Shown piece after piece: positions 9,182-16,891 of a stretch of 64,000 nt of DNA. Made by a program: the position numbers and the translations under genes. Origin of the DNA: JANPIX01 sp031425195. Lineage in GTDB: Bacteria; Pseudomonadota; Alphaproteobacteria; Rhodobacterales; Rhodobacteraceae. The stretch lies in the NCBI GenBank assembly GCA_031425195.1, contig JANPIX010000006.1, positions 83,231-147,230 on the forward strand, given 5' to 3'. The notes below the pieces were generated by a model, which was given only the letters and a program-made list of their open reading frames with translations, searched no databases and was not told the origin of the DNA. The stretch's first letter is position 1. Every line of letters starts with the position of its first letter.

Positions 9182-9822
9182 AGGGTCTTGTCCTCATACA
9201 GGCACAGTTCGGCGATCAGGCAGATCTGGCATTTGGGCTTGCGCGCGACACAGACATAACGCCCGTGCAGGATCAGCCAGTGATGGGCGTAAAGTTGAAA
9301 TTCGACAGGCACGTTGTCTTCAACGGCGCGCTCTACCGCCTCCACATCGCGGCCGGGGGCGATGCCGGTGCGGTTGCCGACGCGGTAGACATGAGTGTCA
9401 ACGGCTTGCGCAGGAAAGTGGAACCACATGTTCAGCACCACATTGGCCGTTTTGCGGCCCACGCCGGGCAGGGATTGCAGGGCAGCGCGACTTGACGGAA
9501 CCTCGCCGCCGTAGTGATCGACCAGAAGACGGCTGAGGGCGATCACATGGCGGGCCTTGCTGCGGAACAGGCCGATGGTGCGGATATGTTCGATCAGGCC
9601 CTCTTCGCCCAGATCAAGCATCGCTTGCGGCGTTTGCACGATGTCGAACAGCGCCTTGGTGGCCTTGTTGACGCCCGCATCGGTGGCCTGCGCGGACAGG
9701 GCAACGGCGACGACAAGGGTATAGGCGTTGACGTGATACAATTCGCCCTTCGGTTCGCCTTGGGCAGCGCGGAACCGGGTGAAAACGTCGTGTATGACAG
9801 GGTAGCTCAGCTGTCTGGCCAT
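9178..9822 (-). CDS. nth: Endonuclease III
   Basis: A 214-residue DNA glycosylase/AP lyase that removes oxidised pyrimidines in base excision repair. The helix-hairpin-helix carries the catalytic lysine in 'LPGVGRKTANVVLNM' near residue 112, and the catalytic aspartate is in 'VDTHVYRV'. The 4Fe-4S ligands follow the C-x6-C-x2-C-x5-C pattern at the C-terminus ('CVARKPKCQICLIAELC'). The frame extends upstream to 9870, but the ATG at 9822 ('MARQLSYPV') fits the family start. It overlaps adenosine kinase by 4 bases. Confidence 0.95.
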   Translation of the reverse strand: MARQLSYPVIHDVFTRFRAAQGEPKGELYHVNAYTLVVAVALSAQATDAGVNKATKALFDIVQTPQAMLDLGEEGLIEHIRTIGLFRSKARHVIALSRLLVDHYGGEVPSSRAALQSLPGVGRKTANVVLNMWFHFPAQAVDTHVYRVGNRTGIAPGRDVEAVERAVEDNVPVEFQLYAHHWLILHGRYVCVARKPKCQICLIAELCLYEDKTL

Positions 9823-9928
9823 GGCCGTGCTATGCCAGCGCGGGCCTGACAGGGCAAGACAAAGGCGCAATATTCGGGTCGATAAAGATGTCGCACGGTT
9901 CTATCCTGCCATGGAAGAGGAAAGTCCC

Positions 9929-10795
9929 ATGACCGATCTATCCCCGCCCGCCTATCACTATGCCGTTGTTGCGCGTGCGCTGCGTCTGATTGACGAGGGC
10001 GGGCCGGGGCTGACGCTTGAGCGGTTGGCGGAACAGATGCAGATGTCACCGTCGCATTTTCAGCGGGTGTTTTCGCAGTGGGTGGGCGTATCACCGAAAC
10101 GCTATCAGCAATACCTGACGCTGGACCACGCGCGCCGCCTTTTGGCGGAGCGTTTCACGGTTCTGGAAACATCGCTGAGCGCGGGCCTTTCCGGGGGCGG
10201 GCGGTTGCACGACCTGTTCCTGCGGTGGGAGGCGATGAGCCCCGGTGACTATGCGGCGGGCGGGGCGGGCATCGCTATTGCGTGGGGATTTCACCCGTCG
10301 CCCTTTGGCGAAGTTCTGGTGATGGCGACGGAGCGTGGCATCTGCGGGCTGGCGTTCTGCGAAGACGTGGGCCGGGATGCCGCCATGGCCGACATGCGCG
10401 CGCGCTGGCCGCTTGCCACTTATCGTCAAGATGACAGGGAAACGGGGGCGCTGGCGATGGCGGCGTTCGGGCAACCGGGCGGGGTGCCCGTCAACCTGCA
10501 CCTGATTGGCGCGCCGTTTCAGATCAAGGTATGGGAGGCGTTGCTCCGCATCCCATCAGGGCATGTTACCACCTATTCGCAGATTGCAGGTGCCGTGGGC
10601 CAACCGCAGGCGATGCGCGCCGTGGGCACTGCCGTTGGCAGGAACCCCGTAAGCTGGCTTATTCCGTGCCACCGGGCGCTGCGCAAATCGGGCGGGTTGG
10701 GCGGATATCACTGGGGGTTGCCCGTCAAGCGCGCCATGCTGGCCTATGAGGCGGCCCGCGCGGACGCGGTGGCGGAAGGCGAACAGGCGGCTTGA
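9929..10795 (+). CDS. AraC-type HTH / methylated-DNA-cysteine methyltransferase fusion (Ada-like)
   Basis: A 288-residue fusion. Residues 5-100 are an AraC-type helix-turn-helix ('LTLERLAEQMQMSPSHFQRV', 'GVSPKRYQQYL'). Residues 110-280 are an O6-methylguanine-DNA methyltransferase with the active-site motif 'IPCHRAL' near 250 and the DNA-binding 'GHVTTYSQIAGAVGQP' near 212. The N-terminal methylphosphotriester zinc domain of E. coli Ada is missing, so the way it would sense alkylation must differ, or the HTH has another role. ATG 9929 follows GAGGAAAG at normal spacing. It is divergent from nth, another DNA repair gene. Confidence 0.92.
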   Translation: MTDLSPPAYHYAVVARALRLIDEGGPGLTLERLAEQMQMSPSHFQRVFSQWVGVSPKRYQQYLTLDHARRLLAERFTVLETSLSAGLSGGGRLHDLFLRWEAMSPGDYAAGGAGIAIAWGFHPSPFGEVLVMATERGICGLAFCEDVGRDAAMADMRARWPLATYRQDDRETGALAMAAFGQPGGVPVNLHLIGAPFQIKVWEALLRIPSGHVTTYSQIAGAVGQPQAMRAVGTAVGRNPVSWLIPCHRALRKSGGLGGYHWGLPVKRAMLAYEAARADAVAEGEQAA

Positions 10796-10848
10796 CGCCG
10801 GTTCGACGCCGGCGGCGGATTTTCGCGCGTTCGTGATGCGGCGGATTG

Positions 10849-10874
10849 GGAACCGGATTGCGTTGAGGTACGTT
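10849..10874 (+). promoter_or_regulatory. Candidate ECF (EcfG-like) promoter of the OmpA-like lipoprotein gene
   Basis: GGAAC at 10849-10853, 17 bases, then CGTT at 10871-10874, matching the GGAAC-N16/17-CGTT consensus reported for the alphaproteobacterial general-stress sigma factor. It lies about 35-45 bases upstream of the start of the following gene, which fits a transcription start near 10881. Two other genes in the window carry similar sequences. Confidence 0.45.
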
Positions 10875-10920
10875 ATGTCAGGTCCCGAATAGACGGACTG
10901 CGAACAAGATGGGCACGAGT

Positions 10921-11571
10921 ATGATCAACAAAACCTCTTTTATTCTTTCTGTGGCAGGTGTGCTGGCTTTGACCGCCTGTGCGCCAAACCCGAATGCATA
11001 TCCCAACGACCCGAACGCCCGTGCCCGTAATGGTGCCATTGCAGGCGCATTGGTCGGCGGCGTCCTTGGGGCGGAAAACAGCGAAAACGAATTGGCCGGC
11101 GGTATTGGCGGCGCGATCCTTGGCGGTGCCCTTGGTGGTGCCATCGGCAACCAGCTTGACCGGCAGGCGGCAGAACTGCGGTCTGTGAACAGTGCGTTCA
11201 CCGTGACCAACATGGGTGACTATCTGGTCGTCAACATGCCGCAGGACGTGCTGTTCGCCACCGACAGCGCCCAGTTGCGGCCTGCCCTGCAACGCGATCT
11301 GCAGGCTGTCGCGGCCAACCTGAGAACCTATCCGAACAGCACGATCCAGGTGATCGGCCACACCGACAACAGCGGTGCCGCCGCCTATAATCAGGATCTG
11401 TCGGAACGCCGTGCACAATCCGTGGCCGGTGTGCTGCAGGCGTCAGGTGTTCCTGCCGGGCGTGTTCAGGCCGTTGGCCGGGGCGAAACCCAGCCTGTCG
11501 CGTCGAACCTGAGCCCGGCGGGCCAGGCGCAGAACCGTCGGGTCGAGATCATCATCCGCCCGACGCGCTGA
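10921..11571 (+). CDS. OmpA-family lipoprotein with glycine zipper
   Basis: A 216-residue outer-membrane lipoprotein. A lipoprotein signal ends in the lipobox 'LTAC', then a glycine-zipper stretch (about residues 38-80, 'GAIAGALVGGVLGA', 'GGIGGAILGGALGGAIGN') and a C-terminal OmpA peptidoglycan-binding domain with 'DVLFATDSAQLRP' near 115 and 'GHTDNSGAAAYNQDLSERRA' near 142-161. It resembles YiaD-type proteins that tether the outer membrane to peptidoglycan. ATG 10921 gives a classic short signal peptide; ATG 10909 is in frame and neither has a clear Shine-Dalgarno. It is followed by a good terminator and preceded by a possible stress promoter. Confidence 0.9.
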   Translation: MINKTSFILSVAGVLALTACAPNPNAYPNDPNARARNGAIAGALVGGVLGAENSENELAGGIGGAILGGALGGAIGNQLDRQAAELRSVNSAFTVTNMGDYLVVNMPQDVLFATDSAQLRPALQRDLQAVAANLRTYPNSTIQVIGHTDNSGAAAYNQDLSERRAQSVAGVLQASGVPAGRVQAVGRGETQPVASNLSPAGQAQNRRVEIIIRPTR

Positions 11572-11591
11572 GACACCGAACAGTATCAAGG

Positions 11592-11620
11592 AAGGGCAGG
11601 TCTTTGACCTGCCCTTTTGC
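11592..11620 (+). terminator. Rho-independent terminator of the OmpA-like lipoprotein gene
   Basis: A perfect 11-bp stem, AAGGGCAGGTC (11592-11602) and GACCTGCCCTT (11606-11616), with a TTT loop and T residues following. It lies 20 bases after the stop codon. Confidence 0.88.
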
Positions 11621-11659
11621 GTTGCCGGGGTTTGACACGTACCAGACGCAGCCGGCATG

Positions 11660-11682
11660 AAAAAACCCGGCGCAGGGCCGAG
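11660..11682 (-). terminator. Rho-independent terminator of the F0 ATP synthase operon
   Basis: Read on the minus strand: a 6-bp stem CTCGGC/GCCGGG (one G-T pair) with a 5-base loop, followed by six T residues (11660-11665 on the + strand are A). It lies 24 bases past the stop of the b-subunit gene. Confidence 0.8.
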
Positions 11683-11706
11683 TTCGATCATCGTGATGGC
11701 AGTTGA

Positions 11707-12261
11707 TCAGTGAAGTTTTGCGCCGACCTGCACGATGGCATCGTCAATGGAGGCGGAGGCCGCTTCGGCAGTCATCTGCCGCTTGAGCAGGTCCGAGGCC
11801 GTGGCGATCGCCACGGTGATTGCGCGTTCGCGGACTTCGCGGACGGCGGAAGCCTCGGCCGAAGCGATACGGTCGGTGGCGGCGGCAAGGCGGCGGGCGA
11901 TGGTGACCTTGAGATCAGCCTTGGCCTGTTCAGCGGCGGCAAGCGCCTCTTCCTTGGCGGTGGCGATGATGCGGGCGGATTGTTCCTGCACTTCGCGGCT
12001 TTTGCGATCATAGGACGCCAGCAGTTCTTTCGCCTCGTCACGCAGGGCACGCGCCTCGGCAAGTTCGGCCTTGATCGTGACGGCCCGCCTGTCGAGCATG
12101 CCGAGCAGGCGGGCGGGCACCTTGTAGTAAACGAGGATGCCGACGAACAGCAGGAACGACACCGTGACGATGAAGTTCGTGTTGGAGAGCGAAAAGAACG
12201 CGCCAGTCGCGGCAGAGGCCGGTGTGGCCAGAACGGCGGTTGCGAGGATCAGCTTTTTCAT
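11707..12261 (-). CDS. atpF: F0F1 ATP synthase subunit b
   Basis: A 184-residue b subunit of the ATP synthase peripheral stalk. A short N-terminal leader is followed by one membrane helix (about residues 27-47, 'NFIVTVSFLLFVGILVYYKV') and a long Ala/Glu/Lys/Arg-rich coiled coil that pairs with b' and binds delta and F1. It is the last gene of atpI-atpB-atpE-b'-b, 4 bases after the b' gene. Separate b and b' genes are typical of photosynthetic and many other alphaproteobacteria. F1 genes are not in this window. Confidence 0.93.
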   Translation of the reverse strand: MKKLILATAVLATPASAATGAFFSLSNTNFIVTVSFLLFVGILVYYKVPARLLGMLDRRAVTIKAELAEARALRDEAKELLASYDRKSREVQEQSARIIATAKEEALAAAEQAKADLKVTIARRLAAATDRIASAEASAVREVRERAITVAIATASDLLKRQMTAEAASASIDDAIVQVGAKLH

Positions 12262-12265
12262 CGGG

Positions 12266-12799
12266 CTATTCCTTCAACCGGGCAGTTACTGCCGCCGAGA
12301 CTGTTTTCGCATCAACCGAGCCGCCAAGGGCCTGCACGATTTCGCGGGCGGTGTCCTTGGCCACTTCGGCGACGCTTTCGAGGGCACCGGCACGAATGAC
12401 GGCGATGGATTTTTCCGATTCAACGGTGCGCGCTTCGATGTCGGCATCGGCCTTGGCTGTGGCCACGTCCAGATCACGCTGGATGGCGGCCTTGGCGTCG
12501 GCGACGATCTTGTTGGCGTCGGCGCGGGCGGCGGCCAGCGCGTCGTTATACGCTTTTTCGGCGGCCACGGCCTTTTGTTTCAGTTCTTCAGCAGCGGAGA
12601 GATCATTGGTGATGGTGCCCGACCGTTCCGCCAGCACCGCACCGATGCGCGGAAGGGCGATGCGTGACAGCACCAGATACAGAACGACCAGCGTCACCGC
12701 CAGCCAGAACACCTGGTTTGGCCATGTTGAAAAGTCGAGCTGCGGCATGCCGACCGCTTCTCCGCCGTGCCCGGCTGCCTCTGTGGCTTCTGTCGCCAT
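12266..12799 (-). CDS. atpF2: F0F1 ATP synthase subunit b'
   Basis: A 177-residue b' subunit (also called atpX or atpG in related genomes). The N-terminal tail 'MATEATEAAGHGGEAVGMP' precedes 'QLDFSTWPNQVFWLAVTLVV', the family's membrane entry, then a membrane helix and a long charged coiled coil starting near residue 60. It forms the b-b' heterodimeric stator with the downstream subunit. Placed between the c-subunit gene and b in the F0 operon. Confidence 0.93.
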   Translation of the reverse strand: MATEATEAAGHGGEAVGMPQLDFSTWPNQVFWLAVTLVVLYLVLSRIALPRIGAVLAERSGTITNDLSAAEELKQKAVAAEKAYNDALAAARADANKIVADAKAAIQRDLDVATAKADADIEARTVESEKSIAVIRAGALESVAEVAKDTAREIVQALGGSVDAKTVSAAVTARLKE

Positions 12800-12870
12800 G
12801 TCCGTCTCCTCGTCACTTGAAAATGGGCCGGCGCGCCTTGACGCCCGGCCCGCGGATCAAACGCGAATGA

Positions 12871-13107
12871 TCAGACTGCAAACATCAACAGCAGAGCGAT
12901 CAGGAACGAGAAGATGCCCAGTGCTTCGGCAAACGCGATGCCGACGAACAGGTTTGCAAGCTGCCCCGGTGCTGCCGACGGGTTCCGCAGGGCACCCGCA
13001 AGGAAGTTGCCGGCAATGTGGCCCACGCCGATGCCAGCGCCGCCCAGACCCATCGTTGCCAGACCGGCACCGATGAACTTGCCCATTTCTGCGATATCGC
13101 CTTCCAT
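12871..13107 (-). CDS. atpE: F0F1 ATP synthase subunit c
   Basis: A 78-residue proteolipid that forms the rotor ring. Two hydrophobic helices are joined by the polar loop containing 'RNPSAAPGQLANL'. The proton-carrying glutamate is in 'AFAEALGIFS' in the second helix. The first helix is glycine-rich ('GAGLATMGLGGAGIGVGHIAG'-like), as needed for ring packing. No Na+-site signature was recognised, so proton coupling is assumed. Confidence 0.96.
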   Translation of the reverse strand: MEGDIAEMGKFIGAGLATMGLGGAGIGVGHIAGNFLAGALRNPSAAPGQLANLFVGIAFAEALGIFSFLIALLLMFAV

Positions 13108-13157
13108 AGTCTTCTCCTTTGGAATGTTCGAATGATTGTTGTTGTTTCGGGGTCCGA

Positions 13158-13910
13158 CTAGTGGTGCGCGCCGCCCACGGCGTCACGCAGGTAAACACAG
13201 GTCAGGATGGTAAAGACGTAAGCTTGCACGGCCGCCACGAGCAGTTCGAGCCCGTAGATCGCCGTGACGCCGCCGATGACGACCGGCGAGACGACGGCCA
13301 GCGAGGCAAAGCCCGCGATCACCTTGATCACCGCGTGACCGGCCATCAGGTTGCCGGCAAGTCGGATCGAATGCGACACGGGGCGGACGAAGTAGGAAAT
13401 CACCTCGATCAGCGCCAGAACCGGGCGGATCAGGAGCGGCGCGGACGATACCCAGAACATGCCGAGGAAACCAATACCGTTCTTGACGAAGCCAAGGATC
13501 GTCACGCCAAGGAACACGATCAGGGCCAGCACCACCGTCACGGCGACGTGGCTTGTCGTGGTAAAGCTCATCGGGATGAGGCCGAGCATGTTGGAAAACA
13601 GGATGAACAGGAACAGCGTCATGATGTAGGGGAAATACTTGACCCCGTCATGGCCGGTCACGTCTTCGACCATCTTGTAGATGAAGCCGTAGATCATTTC
13701 GGCGACGGACTGGCTGCGCGATGGGATGATGGCGCGGCGGCGCGTGCCCAGCACCATGACGGCGATGATGGCAAGCAGGGCCACGCCCATCCAGATGGTC
13801 TGGTTGGTGATGGTGTACCAGTGGATTTCGGTCCCGCCGAAGAATGGCTTGATCACGAACTGATCCATCGGATGGATCTGGAAACCGGTCCCTTCAGCTT
13901 CACCCGCCAT
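13158..13910 (-). CDS. atpB: F0F1 ATP synthase subunit a
   Basis: A 250-residue multi-span subunit that forms the proton half-channels next to the c ring. The essential arginine lies in 'SHSIRLAGNLMAGH', and 'GLIPMSFTTTSHVAVT' near residue 120 matches the family. ATG 13910 ('MAGEAEGTGFQIHP') is chosen over 13919 because AGGA lies 8 bases upstream. The start overlaps the end of the atpI-like gene by 11 bases. Confidence 0.95.
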   Translation of the reverse strand: MAGEAEGTGFQIHPMDQFVIKPFFGGTEIHWYTITNQTIWMGVALLAIIAVMVLGTRRRAIIPSRSQSVAEMIYGFIYKMVEDVTGHDGVKYFPYIMTLFLFILFSNMLGLIPMSFTTTSHVAVTVVLALIVFLGVTILGFVKNGIGFLGMFWVSSAPLLIRPVLALIEVISYFVRPVSHSIRLAGNLMAGHAVIKVIAGFASLAVVSPVVIGGVTAIYGLELLVAAVQAYVFTILTCVYLRDAVGGAHH

Positions 13911-14244
13911 GCGTATCATCCTTTGTCTTGTCGGGTTCCCCCGAAACGCTCTTGTCGTTCAGTTCGCGCGCTGTGCCCATCATGGTCCGCACGCCGCCCG
14001 CAAACCCGAGCAGAGAAAAGATGATCAGGAAGATGGGGATCGTGCCGAACACATAGTCCAGCCCGTATCCGATCGACAGGCCCAGAAGCATTCCGGATAC
14101 CAGTTCGATCACCATCCGCCAGGCCACCTCGCCCTGCGAAAATGCCTTGCCTGTGCCAGTTGTGGTTGGTTCCGGCTTTGCCTTCACCTTCGCCAGACGC
14201 GCTTCCAGCGCGCGAAGGCGAGAGGGGTCGGGATCTTCTGCCAT
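13900..14244 (-). CDS. atpI: AtpZ/AtpI family F0F1 assembly protein
   Basis: A 114-residue small membrane protein of the AtpI/AtpZ type, first gene of the F0 operon. Two membrane helices (about residues 42-62 and 67-87) follow a charged N-terminus, and 'GYGLDYVFGTIPIFLIIFS' and 'AGGVRTMM' match the family. These proteins help assemble the c ring or supply Mg2+/Ca2+ to it. The ATG at 14244 is preferred; a GTG at 14253 is in frame. Confidence 0.88.
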   Translation of the reverse strand: MAEDPDPSRLRALEARLAKVKAKPEPTTTGTGKAFSQGEVAWRMVIELVSGMLLGLSIGYGLDYVFGTIPIFLIIFSLLGFAGGVRTMMGTARELNDKSVSGEPDKTKDDTHGG

Positions 14245-14271
14245 CACATCCACATCTTCCCAGTTGCGCGG

Positions 14272-14300
14272 AACCTAGTGACAGGGGGGTGCGCTGTCAA
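14272..14300 (-). promoter_or_regulatory. Candidate sigma-70-type promoter of the F0 operon
   Basis: On the minus strand, a perfect -35 TTGACA (14295-14300) is separated by 17 bases from TAGGTT (14272-14277). It lies about 28 bases upstream of the first start codon of the operon. The -10 is a poor match. Confidence 0.5.
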
Positions 14301-14423
14301 GCAGACAAGGCCGCGGCCAAGATAAGCTCAAGACATTGAAACGGTTGAGATTTAATCGGGCCTAACGCGCGCGCCTGCGTGGCATCGGGAGCGGCCCGTG
14401 CAGGCAGGCCCGACTTTGCATAT

Positions 14424-14439
14424 TCAACCAGATGGTTGA
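14424..14439. promoter_or_regulatory. Inverted repeat overlapping the ArsR start codon (candidate operator)
   Basis: The perfect inverted repeat TCAACC-AGAT-GGTTGA straddles the ATG at 14432. ArsR-family repressors bind such short dyads and commonly repress their own gene, so this may be an autoregulatory operator that also blocks translation initiation. Binding is inferred. Confidence 0.45.
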
Positions 14440-14809
14440 CCAATTCAGGTGGCGCGGCAATGCTGCTGCGATGGACAATCCGCTCGACACCGTTTTTGCC
14501 GCCTTGGCCGACCCGACACGCCGCGCCATTCTGGCGATGCTGCTGGAGGATGACATGGCCGTCACCGACGTGGCCGAACCGTTTGCCATGTCGCTGGCCG
14601 CGATTTCAAAGCACCTGACCGTGCTGTCGGAGGCCGGGCTGATCACGCGGGAACGGCGGGGGCGGGTGATCTGGTGCAAACTGGAGCCGGACGCCCTGCG
14701 CGACGCGTCGGTCTGGATGCAGGGATTTGGTCAGTATGCGCCGCTTGACCTTGACGGGCTGGAGCGTTTCCTGGAACACGAGTTATCAGACGGCGATCTG
14801 GAAGATTGA
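14432..14809 (+). CDS. ArsR family winged-helix transcriptional regulator
   Basis: A 125-residue ArsR/SmtB-type repressor. The signature 'VFAALADPTRRAILAML' is near residue 20, and the recognition helix region 'MSLAAISKHLTVLSEAGLI' near 54-72. No metal-binding CxC pair is present in the alpha3 helix, so it is not an obvious metal sensor; it resembles the group usually paired with an SRPBCC gene, though none follows here. The start at 14432 lies inside an inverted repeat; an in-frame ATG at 14471 is the alternative. Confidence 0.88.
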   Translation: MVDQFRWRGNAAAMDNPLDTVFAALADPTRRAILAMLLEDDMAVTDVAEPFAMSLAAISKHLTVLSEAGLITRERRGRVIWCKLEPDALRDASVWMQGFGQYAPLDLDGLERFLEHELSDGDLED

Positions 14810-14924
14810 CCACGGCCCGGAAACTTGCCACGCAATCACCTTTTTCAATTCCCGCGTGTGCCGCAATTTCGCCGCGAGGGGCCGTAACTTTCAGGAAAAC
14901 AACCCTGACGAGGAGGTGACTGCG

Positions 14925-15080
14925 ATGCGTTTCCTGAAAGCACTGTTCAACATCGGCAAGTCGGCGCACGGTGATCAGGATTCCTTCTCGGTGGCCCTGA
15001 ACCGCCTTGCGCGCGTCCAACCGACGCGCATCGGTCAGACTGCGGTGTTCACGGCGCGTCCCCGATCCCGGGCAGCCTGA
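14925..15080 (+). CDS. Hypothetical 51-residue protein
   Basis: A short ORF, not recognised. It begins 'MRFLKALFNIGKSAHGDQD' and ends Arg-rich ('TARPRSRAA'). Translation is supported by an excellent Shine-Dalgarno, AGGAGGTGA, at 14911-14919, 5 bases before the ATG. The 3' end overlaps the convergent mipZ gene by 32 bases. The preceding ArsR gene ends 115 bases upstream, so it may share that transcript. Real expression is likely but unproven. Confidence 0.55.
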   Translation: MRFLKALFNIGKSAHGDQDSFSVALNRLARVQPTRIGQTAVFTARPRSRAA

Positions 15081-15858
15081 GCTCGCGCAAGAGATCGCGC
15101 ACTTCCTGACGGGCCGCGATGTTAGACAGGTTCAACTGGCCTTCGCCGACATCGCGCAAATCAAGCAGCGTCAGGCCGCGTGGAAACAGTTCGCGAAAGA
15201 TCACGCGCTCAGAAAACCCCGCTGCCACGCGAAAGCCGATGCGGCGGGACAATTCTTCAAGGGCGGAACCTACCTTTTTCTTGTTATGCATCGCCTGCGT
15301 GCCCAGCCGGTTGCGGACCACGATCCAATCGATGGGGCGCAGCCCGGCTTCGGCGCGGGACTGGCGGGCGGCCCAGACCATTTCGGAATAGATCGACGGG
15401 CCGGTGACCCGGTGGGTTTCCGGATCGACGCGGCCAAGAAGATCAAAGTCGATGAAACTGTCGTTCAAGGGCGTGATGAGCGTATCTGCAAGGCGGTGCG
15501 CCATCTGGCTGAGGCGCGTATGGCTGCCGGGGCAGTCGATCACGATGAAATCGCTGGCAGGTTCCAGCGCAGTCAGGGCCGCTGACAGGCGCAAATCGTG
15601 GATGTTCTGGCCTTCGGCCACGTCGCTGGCCGCAATGTCGGGCAGATCGTGATAGTCCGGCGTGGGCAGCGTCAGACCGGATTTCGTGAACCAGTTCAGG
15701 CGGTTTTCGATGTAGCGACCGAAACTTTTCTGACGCAGGTCAAGGTCGATGGCGCCGACCCGTTTGCCCAGACGCACAAGGGCCGTGGCAACGTGCATGC
15801 AGGTTGTGGATTTTCCCGAACCGCCCTTTTCGTTTCCCACAACGATGATATGCGCCAA
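15049..15858 (-). CDS. mipZ: MipZ division-plane positioning ATPase
   Basis: A 269-residue ParA/MinD-superfamily ATPase matching MipZ, which forms a gradient from the chromosomal origin through ParB and keeps FtsZ at midcell in alphaproteobacteria. The deviant Walker A 'NEKGGSGKSTTCMHVA' is at residues 8-23, the switch I-like 'IDLDLRQKSFGRYIENR' near 38 and Walker B 'DFIVIDCPGS' near 103. The length matches MipZ. It stands alone, with no parAB nearby. Confidence 0.93.
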   Translation of the reverse strand: MAHIIVVGNEKGGSGKSTTCMHVATALVRLGKRVGAIDLDLRQKSFGRYIENRLNWFTKSGLTLPTPDYHDLPDIAASDVAEGQNIHDLRLSAALTALEPASDFIVIDCPGSHTRLSQMAHRLADTLITPLNDSFIDFDLLGRVDPETHRVTGPSIYSEMVWAARQSRAEAGLRPIDWIVVRNRLGTQAMHNKKKVGSALEELSRRIGFRVAAGFSERVIFRELFPRGLTLLDLRDVGEGQLNLSNIAARQEVRDLLRELRLPGIGDAP

Positions 15859-16005
15859 GATTGATCCTTTGACAGCGGCTTGCCCGTGCTCTTATCGCGG
15901 GGCTGTCAGAGTTTGCAAGGCGGGGTCGGCGGTTTGTCCGGGGACGCGGCATTTCGGGCATCACCGCGACGCCGTTTGGCTGGCATCGCGGTGATCCTGT
16001 GTGGG

Positions 16006-16521
16006 TCAGACGTCGGCGCGGACGCCCGAGGCGGTTCGCGACATGAATTTTTCCGTGACCATCGGCAGGCTTTCGTAGATGCGGGTCGCCATCCGCTGTT
16101 CTTCCGCAAGACTTTGCTCCAGCAGCGGAATCGCGAATGCCGCATTTTCGTGCCGCGCCATGGTGATGAGCGCGGTATAGGCCGCAATTTCGAAATGTTC
16201 GAACATATAGTCGGCCATGGCGTTTTTCAGCACTTCGTCGGATGCCACGGAATGCATCATGGCGGCCATCGAGCCCATGGCCGACAGCATGGTGTCCTTG
16301 ATCGAGGACGCGCTTTCATCAAGGCTTGCGAAGATCTGGGCCAGCCGTTCGATCTGCACTTCGGTTTCCTGAATGTGCTGTTGCAGCAGGGCCTTCATCT
16401 CGGGGTAGTTTTCCAGCCGTTTCATCTGCGGGCGCATTACGGACAGCGCCTCGTTTTCCATCGCGTGGGCATTGCGCAGTCCGGTTACGAAAATGTCGCG
16501 GGTGTCGTCGGTGTTATCCAT
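16006..16521 (-). CDS. YciF-like ferritin-fold protein (DUF892)
   Basis: A 171-residue helical protein of the DUF892/YciE-YciF family, a ferritin-like four-helix bundle implicated in stress responses. It starts 'DIFVTGLRNAHAMENEALSV', and glutamates and histidines recur where di-iron ligands would be ('HIQETEVQIERL', 'YMFEHFEIAAY', 'EQSLAEEQRMA'). Upstream is GGAAC-N16-GGTT, similar to the general-stress ECF promoter, in keeping with frequent stress induction of this family. Iron binding is inferred. Confidence 0.88.
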   Translation of the reverse strand: MDNTDDTRDIFVTGLRNAHAMENEALSVMRPQMKRLENYPEMKALLQQHIQETEVQIERLAQIFASLDESASSIKDTMLSAMGSMAAMMHSVASDEVLKNAMADYMFEHFEIAAYTALITMARHENAAFAIPLLEQSLAEEQRMATRIYESLPMVTEKFMSRTASGVRADV

Positions 16522-16556
16522 GGCGTCCTCGGGCGTTTGGGGAATGTTGCCCGATC

Positions 16557-16581
16557 AACCGGGGTATGCGCCGATTGTTCC
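16557..16581 (-). promoter_or_regulatory. Candidate ECF (EcfG-like) promoter of the YciF-like gene
   Basis: Minus strand: GGAAC (16577-16581), 16 bases, GGTT (16557-16560), one mismatch from GGAAC-N16-CGTT. The expected transcription start is about 30 bases before the ATG at 16521. Confidence 0.4.
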
Positions 16582-16591
16582 GAAACCAATG

Positions 16592-16624
16592 AAAAAGGCG
16601 CACCGCCGGAACGGTGCGCCTTTT
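16592..16624. terminator. Bidirectional terminator after rplS-rpmE
   Basis: A perfect 13-bp stem, AAAAGGCGCACCG (16593-16605) and CGGTGCGCCTTTT (16612-16624), with a 6-base loop and A/T tracts on both sides. It ends the ffh-to-rpmE operon on the minus strand. Confidence 0.92.
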
Positions 16625-16658
16625 GACTTTGCAGAACTGGACGATCCGTGTTGGCGGA

Positions 16659-16880
16659 TCAGAAGCCCAGACCGGCGTATTTGTTCTTGAACTTGGACAC
16701 GCGGCCGCCGGTGTCCATCAGTTTGGCGTTGCCACCCGTCCAGGCAGGGTGCGCCAGCGGGTCGATGTCGAGCGCCATTTGGTCGCCCGCCTTGCCCCAG
16801 GTCGTTTTTGTCTGGAACACGGTACCGTCCGTCATCTTGACGTCGATCAGGTGATATTCGGGATGAATGTCTTTTCTCAT
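16659..16880 (-). CDS. rpmE: 50S ribosomal protein L31
   Basis: A 73-residue L31: 'MRKDIHPEYHLIDVKMTDG' at the N-terminus, 'DIDPLAHPAWTGG' near residue 38 and 'RVSKFKNKYAG' near the end. No CxxC zinc-ribbon cysteines are present, so this is a zinc-independent form. The frame runs on upstream, but ATG 16880, with AGGAG upstream, is the family start. Last gene of the long operon, 11 bases after rplS. Confidence 0.96.
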   Translation of the reverse strand: MRKDIHPEYHLIDVKMTDGTVFQTKTTWGKAGDQMALDIDPLAHPAWTGGNAKLMDTGGRVSKFKNKYAGLGF

Positions 16881-16891
16881 CTTCCTGCTCC

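Noticed and set aside
12222..13076. A 284-codon + strand frame opposite the ATP synthase b' and c genes
   Set aside because: Ala/Ser-rich shadow of the coiled-coil coding sequence.
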